From the NCBI RefSeq assembly GCF_944387675.1, contig NZ_CALXFV010000008.1:1-36992 (forward strand): a stretch of DNA of 36,992 bases, written 5' to 3'. Below the pieces are notes generated by a model. It saw only the letters and a program-made list of their open reading frames with translations. It had not been told where the DNA came from and did not search any database. The translations under genes and the position numbers were made by a program. Shown piece after piece: positions 33,044 through 36,992 of the stretch; position 1 is the first letter of the stretch, and every line of letters starts with the position of its first letter. The DNA comes from an uncultured Flavonifractor sp. Lineage in GTDB: Bacteria > Bacillota > Clostridia > Oscillospirales > Oscillospiraceae.

Positions 33044-33069
33044 CCACAAGTTGCAAATGCAACTTGTGG
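33044..33069 (+). promoter_or_regulatory. Palindromic operator candidate at the Crp/Fnr gene start
   Basis: A perfect inverted repeat with 12-base arms, CCACAAGTTGCA and its complement, and a 2-base centre. It covers the predicted transcription start (about 33046), 11-25 bases before the start codon. It fits an autorepression site for the Crp/Fnr protein; an RNA hairpin is the alternative reading. Confidence 0.7.
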
Positions 33070-33079
33070 AGGTTGAGGT

Positions 33080-33745
33080 ATGACGGAATATCTGGAGGCG
33101 CTTCGCCGCTCCCCCCTGTTTCAGGGCATCGGGCCGGAGGAGCTGTCCGCCCTGCTGGACTGTCTGGGGGGATACCCCCGCCAAATGAAAAAAGGGGACA
33201 CGGTCCTGTCCGCCGGAGAGCCTGCCACTCACCTGGGGGTTGTGCTGGCGGGCCGGGTACAGGTCAGCCGCCTGAAGGCGGACGGGCAGCGGATTGTCAT
33301 GGGAGAAATCCGGGCGGGCCATCTGTTTGCCGAATCCTTTGCCTGCGCCCGGGCGGATGTCCTGCCGGTTACCGTCACCGCCGGGACGGATGGCGCGGTG
33401 CTGCTGCTGGACAGCAGGCGGCTGTCCGCCCCCTGCTCCGCCGCCTGCGCCTTCCACGGCAGGCTGATTGGCAATCTGCTGTCGGTACTGGCGGAGAAGA
33501 ATCTGGCCCTGGCGGGCAAGGTGGCCCATCTCTCCGGCCGCACCATCCGGGAGCGGCTGCTGGCCTATCTGGAGGAGCTGTCTCTCCAGACGGGGAGGGA
33601 TACCGTCACCGTACCTTTTGACCGGCAGGCCCTGGCGGATTATCTGTGCGTGGACCGCAGCGCCCTGTCCCGGACCATCGGTCAGCTGCAGCAGGAGGGG
33701 GTACTGGAGGCAGACCGGGCAAAATTCACCCTGAAACGCCGGTGA
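33080..33745 (+). CDS. Crp/Fnr family transcriptional regulator
   Basis: A 221-residue regulator with an N-terminal cyclic-nucleotide-binding-type beta-roll (about 15-125; KKGDTVLSAGEPATHLGVVLAGRV) and a C-terminal winged helix (about 150-221; RQALADYLCVDRSALSRTIGQLQQEG). No N-terminal cysteine cluster is present, so it is not an Fnr-type oxygen sensor; the effector is unknown. GGAGG lies eight bases ahead of ATG 33080. A long palindrome covers the transcription start, suggesting autoregulation. It precedes glpK by about 60 bases, but glpK has its own weak promoter. Confidence 0.9.
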   Translation: MTEYLEALRRSPLFQGIGPEELSALLDCLGGYPRQMKKGDTVLSAGEPATHLGVVLAGRVQVSRLKADGQRIVMGEIRAGHLFAESFACARADVLPVTVTAGTDGAVLLLDSRRLSAPCSAACAFHGRLIGNLLSVLAEKNLALAGKVAHLSGRTIRERLLAYLEELSLQTGRDTVTVPFDRQALADYLCVDRSALSRTIGQLQQEGVLEADRAKFTLKRR

Positions 33746-33770
33746 CCCCCTTTTTCTTCCCCCGCATCCG

Positions 33771-33808
33771 TGATACACTAAGAAAAAATGGACAAAGGAG
33801 GCCTCCTT
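33771..33808 (+). promoter_or_regulatory. glpK extended -10 and self-complementary Shine-Dalgarno
   Basis: TGATACACT at 33771-33779 matches the extended -10 of the Crp/Fnr gene, though the -35 region (TTTTTC) is poor. The Shine-Dalgarno AAGGAGG is part of a 14-base palindrome, AAGGAGGCCTCCTT (33795-33808), which ends right before the glpK ATG; it can fold as a 5-bp stem with GGCC loop. Confidence 0.55.
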
Positions 33809-35293
33809 ATGGGCAAGTATCTCCTGGCCCTGGATCAGGGTACCACCAGCTCCCGGGCCATTCTCTTCGACCGGGAACAAACTATCCTGGGCGTAGCCCA
33901 GAAGGAGTTTACCCAGCTCTATCCCAGAGAGGGCTGGGTGGAACACGATCCCATGGAGATCTGGTCCTCCCAGTACGGGGTGATGATGGAGGTCATCGCC
34001 CAGTCCGGGGTGGAGGCCAGGGAGATCACCGCCATCGGCATCACCAACCAGCGGGAGACCACCATCCTGTGGGACAGGGCCACCGGCCGCCCCATCCACA
34101 ACGCCATCGTCTGGCAGTGCCGCCGGACGGCGGACATGGTGGACAAGCTCCGGGCCGGCGGGCTTGAGGATCACATTCGAAAGACAACCGGCCTTATCCC
34201 AGACGCCTATTTCTCCGCCACCAAAATCGCCTGGATTCTGGACCGGGTGGAGGGGGCCAGGGAAAAGGCCCGGCGGGGCGAGATTCTCTTCGGCACGGTG
34301 GACTGCTGGCTGCTGTGGAAGCTCACCGGCGGGGCGGTCCATGCCACCGATGTGACCAACGCCTCCCGCACCATGCTCTTTGATATCAGGAAGCTGGACT
34401 GGGACGACACCCTGCTCCAGGCCCTGGATATCCCCCGGGCCATGCTGCCCCGGGTGTGCTCCTCCAGCGAAGTCTACGGCTATACCGACATTCAGGGAGC
34501 CCGCATCCCCATCGCCGGCATGGCCGGGGACCAGCAGGCCGCTCTGTTCGGCCAGGGCTGTTTCTCTCCCGGAGACGCCAAAAACACCTACGGCACCGGC
34601 TGCTTTTTGCTGATGAATACCGGGGAGACCCCCTGCAGCAGCGCCAACGGCCTGCTCACCACCATTGCGGTGGGGCTTGGGGGCAGGGTGCAGTACGCCC
34701 TGGAGGGTTCTGTATTTGTAGGCGGCGCGGTGATTCAGTGGCTGCGGGATGAGTTGGGTTTCTTCCCCGAGAGTCGGGATGCGGAGTATTACGCTCAGAA
34801 GGTATCTGACAACGGCGGGGTGTATCTGGTACCCGCCTTTACCGGCCTGGGGGCGCCCTACTGGGATATGTATGCCAGGGGAATTCTGGTGGGACTCACC
34901 CGGGGAACCAAACGGGAACACATTACCCGAGCGGCCCAGGAATCCATCGCCTACCAGGTGGCCGATCTGGTCCACGCCATGGAGGCGGATACCGGCCTGC
35001 CCCTGCGGGGACTGCGGGCGGACGGAGGCGCCAGTCGGGACGTATTTCTGATGCAGTTCCAGGCGGATATTCTGGACCGGCAGGTGCTCCGCCCCGCCAT
35101 CCGGGAGACCACCGCCCTGGGCGCCGCCTGTCTGGCCGGTCTGGCTGTGGGGACCTGGCGGGACGGGGAGGAGCTGAAGGCCCTTCGCCGTCCGGGTACC
35201 AGCTTCTCCCCCGTTATGGAGGAGTCTAGGCGCGCCGAGCTGCTCCGGCAGTGGCACCGGGCGGTGGACCGCTGCCGGGGCTGGGCAGAGTGA
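33809..35293 (+). CDS. glpK: Glycerol kinase
   Basis: A 494-residue FGGY-family glycerol kinase, phosphorylating glycerol with ATP to give glycerol-3-phosphate. The N-terminal phosphate loop ([15 protein letters not shown]), the glycerol-binding segment ([11 protein letters not shown]), the [13 protein letters not shown] region, the [11 protein letters not shown] motif and the C-terminal FGGY signature region ([10 protein letters not shown]) are all seen. The length is normal. ATG 33809 lies seven bases after the AAAGGAGG Shine-Dalgarno. No glycerol-3-phosphate dehydrogenase or facilitator is nearby. The Crp/Fnr gene just upstream may regulate it. Confidence 0.97.
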   Translation: MGKYLLALDQGTTSSRAILFDREQTILGVAQKEFTQLYPREGWVEHDPMEIWSSQYGVMMEVIAQSGVEAREITAIGITNQRETTILWDRATGRPIHNAIVWQCRRTADMVDKLRAGGLEDHIRKTTGLIPDAYFSATKIAWILDRVEGAREKARRGEILFGTVDCWLLWKLTGGAVHATDVTNASRTMLFDIRKLDWDDTLLQALDIPRAMLPRVCSSSEVYGYTDIQGARIPIAGMAGDQQAALFGQGCFSPGDAKNTYGTGCFLLMNTGETPCSSANGLLTTIAVGLGGRVQYALEGSVFVGGAVIQWLRDELGFFPESRDAEYYAQKVSDNGGVYLVPAFTGLGAPYWDMYARGILVGLTRGTKREHITRAAQESIAYQVADLVHAMEADTGLPLRGLRADGGASRDVFLMQFQADILDRQVLRPAIRETTALGAACLAGLAVGTWRDGEELKALRRPGTSFSPVMEESRRAELLRQWHRAVDRCRGWAE

Positions 35294-35340
35294 GGCGGAC
35301 CGGTTCGACAAAGCCTCCTGCCTTTCCCCTCCCTTCTCTC

Positions 35341-35369
35341 TTGCAGGATGGAGCAAATGGGAGTAGAAT
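35341..35369 (+). promoter_or_regulatory. Promoter of the unknown gene at 35399
   Basis: TTGCAG (35341-35346), 17-base spacer, TAGAAT (35364-35369), followed by AGGAGG before ATG 35399. Confidence 0.65.
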
Positions 35370-35398
35370 AGGCCACAGAAGACAGGAGGCCCTGAACC

Positions 35399-35836
35399 AT
35401 GGAAACTATGGATGCTTTTTCCTATCAGTGCGGTGTGATCGACTGCATGAATGAGATGGTCTATGCCGGAGTCAAGGCTCTGGCACTCAGCCGGCCCATG
35501 GACAGCGCGGAGGAACGGGACGCTCTCCTCCCCTTCGCCCAGGAGAGCTGCTCCCGCTATGGCAACCAGCTCTACATAGAGGATGAGCCCCTGCTCACCG
35601 ACCTGTTTCCCATCTCCATGAATCTGGGCAAGCACAACCTGCTCATTTACCGGGCCAATCATATTTTGGAGCAGTACCTCCGCCTGAAGCACTGGAAAAA
35701 CGACCTGGTGCGGGAGAAGGTCTACTTTGGAGGCAACCGCACCCAGATTGCCTGGGACTTCGGACGGCTGCTCTCCTATCCGGAGGAGGCCATTCGCCGC
35801 CTGATCCGGGAGAATTCAGAGAAGGAACTGGTGTGA
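35399..35836 (+). CDS. Conserved-looking protein of unknown function
   Basis: A 145-residue soluble, mostly helical protein that I do not recognise. No signal peptide or membrane segment is present. Two cysteines lie in the N-terminal part (SYQCGVIDCMNEM) and one later (ESCSRYG); the central stretch is amphipathic (NLLIYRANHILEQYLRLKHWKND). It has a good promoter, an AGGAGG Shine-Dalgarno nine bases before the ATG, and normal codon use, which support a real gene. It stands alone between glpK and the cold-shock gene. No function is proposed. Confidence 0.75.
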   Translation: METMDAFSYQCGVIDCMNEMVYAGVKALALSRPMDSAEERDALLPFAQESCSRYGNQLYIEDEPLLTDLFPISMNLGKHNLLIYRANHILEQYLRLKHWKNDLVREKVYFGGNRTQIAWDFGRLLSYPEEAIRRLIRENSEKELV

Positions 35837-35843
35837 TTTCTGC

Positions 35844-35872
35844 TTGACGGGCGCCCGGTTCGGTGGTATAGT
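35844..35872 (+). promoter_or_regulatory. Cold-shock gene promoter
   Basis: TTGACG (35844-35849), 17-base spacer and TATAGT (35867-35872), giving an untranslated leader of about 120 bases. Confidence 0.8.
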
Positions 35873-35899
35873 AACACGGTAGTCTAAATGTACGGCCTG

Positions 35900-35960
35900 A
35901 ACTCACATTTTTGTAGTCATCGTCGCTTCTTCAGACGATCAGCAGAGATGTGAGTTTTTC
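35900..35960 (+). promoter_or_regulatory. Structured 5' leader of the cold-shock gene
   Basis: A 9-bp outer stem AACTCACAT/ATGTGAGTT (35900-35908 with 35948-35956) contains an inner stem ATCGTC/GACGAT (35919-35924 with 35934-35939) and is followed by TTTCTTTG. It could act as an attenuator or as a temperature-sensitive leader such as known for cspA; which one is not decided by the sequence. Confidence 0.6.
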
Positions 35961-36003
35961 TTTGTCATTTAGATCCAAATCTTTTCTCAGGAGGTACCAT
36001 ATT

Positions 36004-36216
36004 ATGTATCACGGTACTGTCAAGTGGTTCAACGAGACCAAGGGCTTCGGCTTCATCTCCAACGACGAGGGCGGCGACGATGTGTTCGTACACTTCTCCG
36101 CCATCGTGTGCGACGGCTTCAAGACCCTCCAGGAGGGCCAGAAGGTCACCTATGATGTGGAACCCGATCCCAAGAACGCCGACAAGCTGCGCGCTGTCAA
36201 CGTTGTGGCCGCCTGA
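36004..36216 (+). CDS. Cold-shock protein (CspA family)
   Basis: A 70-residue single-domain cold-shock protein, an RNA chaperone that binds single-stranded nucleic acid. RNP1 (KGFGFI) and RNP2 (VFVHFSAI) motifs are intact. ATG 36004 has AGGAGGT about nine bases upstream; the upstream in-frame codons lie in the structured leader and are not part of the protein. It is a single-gene transcript with its own promoter at 35844 and terminator at 36233. Confidence 0.96.
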   Translation: MYHGTVKWFNETKGFGFISNDEGGDDVFVHFSAIVCDGFKTLQEGQKVTYDVEPDPKNADKLRAVNVVAA

Positions 36217-36232
36217 TTCGTCCGACCCATCC

Positions 36233-36270
36233 GCGCCGGTCCCCGCCTCGGGGGCCGGCGCTTTTTGCTT
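36233..36270 (+). terminator. Cold-shock gene terminator
   Basis: A 7-bp GC stem GCGCCGG/CCGGCGC (36233-36239 with 36255-36261) with an inner CCCC/GGGG pairing is followed by TTTTTGCTTTTG. Confidence 0.88.
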
Positions 36271-36354
36271 TTGTGAACCCTGTACCCGCCTGAGCCATAT
36301 ACTGTCTTGCGGAGGGCCTGCGCCCGCCGCCACTTTGAATGGGGGTACTTTATC

Positions 36355-36597
36355 ATGTGCTGTTGTAATCGTCAGAACCGCTGCTGCCGCCGGGGCTGCT
36401 GCTCCGGTACCGGAAACGGCGGGGCCGTCACCCTGTCCGCCCTTGAGGAGCTGTCCCGGATGGCTGGCGGCGGCACCGCCGGCACCGGCTGGCCGGTCTA
36501 CGTCTCCGTCCCCGCCTTCCTCTGGGAGGGCGAGGAGGAGGAGTCCGACTCCTGCGGTTCCTGCCGCCCCTGCTGCTGCCGTCCCTGCTGCGGTTGA
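36355..36597 (+). CDS. Small cysteine-rich protein
   Basis: An 80-residue protein with 14 cysteines confined to its two ends (MCCCNRQNRCCRRGCC at the start; DSCGSCRPCCCRPCCG at the end). The middle has no cysteine and includes a Gly-rich part and an acidic stretch (WEGEEEESD). GGGGGT lies ahead of ATG 36355, and two GC-rich hairpins follow the stop. No clear promoter was found. The pattern suggests metal binding or disulfide cross-linking, for example in a coat-like structure, but I do not recognise the family. It may not be translated. Confidence 0.55.
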   Translation: MCCCNRQNRCCRRGCCSGTGNGGAVTLSALEELSRMAGGGTAGTGWPVYVSVPAFLWEGEEEESDSCGSCRPCCCRPCCG

Positions 36598-36604
36598 CCC
36601 CGCA

Positions 36605-36673
36605 CCGCCCCTCCCGGGGCGGTTACTTACCCCCATTTCCATCCCCCGCGGCCGGGCCGCGGGGGATTTTTTT
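36605..36673 (+). terminator. Tandem hairpins ending the Cys-rich gene
   Basis: A 7-bp hairpin (36605-36622, CCGCCCC/GGGGCGG) and then a 10-bp hairpin (36643-36652 with 36656-36665) followed by ATTTTTTTG. The second is a strong intrinsic terminator. Confidence 0.85.
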
Positions 36674-36738
36674 GTACTTCAATCCCTTGCGGCCCTAAGC
36701 GTTTTCGTCTTTCAGCCTTTTTTCGGCAAAAATACCTC

Positions 36739-36766
36739 TTGACAAATGGCCGCCGCCTGATACAAT
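36739..36766 (+). promoter_or_regulatory. acpP promoter
   Basis: TTGACA (36739-36744), 16-base spacer, TACAAT (36761-36766). The next ~70 bases are almost pure A/T, unlike the rest of the window, and contain a palindrome TTAAAAATTTTTAA, a possible site for a fatty-acid-synthesis repressor (inference). Confidence 0.75.
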
Positions 36767-36849
36767 ATGCTTAAATTATTTTATTTAAAAATTTTTAAGT
36801 AAAATGATTTAACTAAAAAATTTGAATTGATTTGTGAGGAGCATTTATT

Positions 36850-36992
36850 ATGGATTTCGAGAAGATTAAGGACATCATTGTGGAGACCCTGAGCTGCGAC
36901 GCCGACAAGGTGACTCCCGAGGCCCGTCTGGCCGAGGATCTGGAGGCCGATTCCCTGGCCGCCGTGGAGCTGTCCATGGCGCTGGAGGAGGC
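36850..36992 (+). CDS. acpP: Acyl carrier protein, N-terminal part
   Basis: The first 47 codons of acyl carrier protein, cut by the window end. It begins [14 protein letters not shown] and contains the phosphopantetheine attachment serine in [13 protein letters not shown] carries growing chains in type II fatty acid synthesis. GAGGAG lies ten bases ahead of ATG 36850. Its strong promoter with an AT-rich leader suggests it heads a fab gene cluster beyond the window. Confidence 0.93.
   Translation, partial: MDFEKIKDIIVETLSCDADKVTPEARLAEDLEADSLAAVELSMALEE

Noticed and set aside
32960-35692. 910-codon minus-strand frame opposite the Crp/Fnr gene and glpK
   Set aside because: Low-complexity Gly/Pro/His/Gln-rich composition and opposite two clear genes with promoters and ribosome sites.

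Overview
The window is a GC-rich (roughly 60%) stretch of a chromosome that I infer comes from a Gram-positive anaerobe of the class Clostridia. Gene content and codon bias fit the Oscillospiraceae (Flavonifractor/Lawsonibacter-like gut bacteria). Shine-Dalgarno sequences are strong, promoters are clear sigma-A type, and the Firmicutes-type ethanolamine regulators EutV/EutW are present. Species is not determinable from sequence reading alone. No phage, IS element, CRISPR array, rRNA or tRNA was recognised.

Layout. (1) 1-2041, plus strand: the 3' end of uvrA, then a hot-dog thioesterase, a YbaK-type deacylase and an HdeD-like membrane protein. (2) 2163-10420, plus strand: an ammonia-assimilation block of glnA, a NitR-like ANTAR regulator, gltB and gltD. 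Structured leaders precede glnA and gltB. (3) 10435-10815: a cobalamin riboswitch on the minus strand with no gene behind it. (4) 10885-29527, minus strand: an 18.6-kb ethanolamine utilisation (eut) microcompartment locus. In transcription order it holds eutG, eutS, eutP, eutV, eutW, eutA, eutB, eutC, eutL, a eutM/eutK-like fusion, eutE, two eutM copies, eutT, pduL, eutJ, a eut-associated unknown, eutN, pduS-like, pduT-like, eutH and eutQ. (5) 29697-36992: an Eis-like acetyltransferase (+), a radical SAM protein (-), a small membrane protein (-), a Crp/Fnr regulator (+), glpK (+), an unknown protein (+), a cold-shock protein (+), a Cys-rich small protein (+) and the start of acpP (+).

How the genes work together. 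EutH imports ethanolamine. EutBC, reactivated by EutA and supplied with adenosylcobalamin by EutT and the PduS-like reductase, splits it to acetaldehyde and ammonia inside a shell of EutS, EutM, EutL, EutN and PduT-like proteins. EutE and PduL turn acetaldehyde into acetyl-phosphate, and EutG makes ethanol to recycle NADH. The released ammonia can be captured by the adjacent GS/GOGAT genes. Two ANTAR-type RNA-binding regulators are present, EutV and the NitR-like protein. Several leaders (eutG, eutS, eutA, gltB, glnA) carry terminator hairpins, some with competing upstream hairpins, as expected for ANTAR antitermination.

The most interesting element is the gene-less cobalamin riboswitch at the 3' end of the eut locus. 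It resembles the EutX/Rli55 regulatory RNAs of Enterococcus and Listeria in position and logic, but I could not find clear ANTAR hairpins in it. It is also convergent with gltD. Other points of note are a shell protein with a Rho_N/SAP-like tail, a divergent promoter pair sharing one palindromic -35 box, and a self-complementary Shine-Dalgarno region at glpK.
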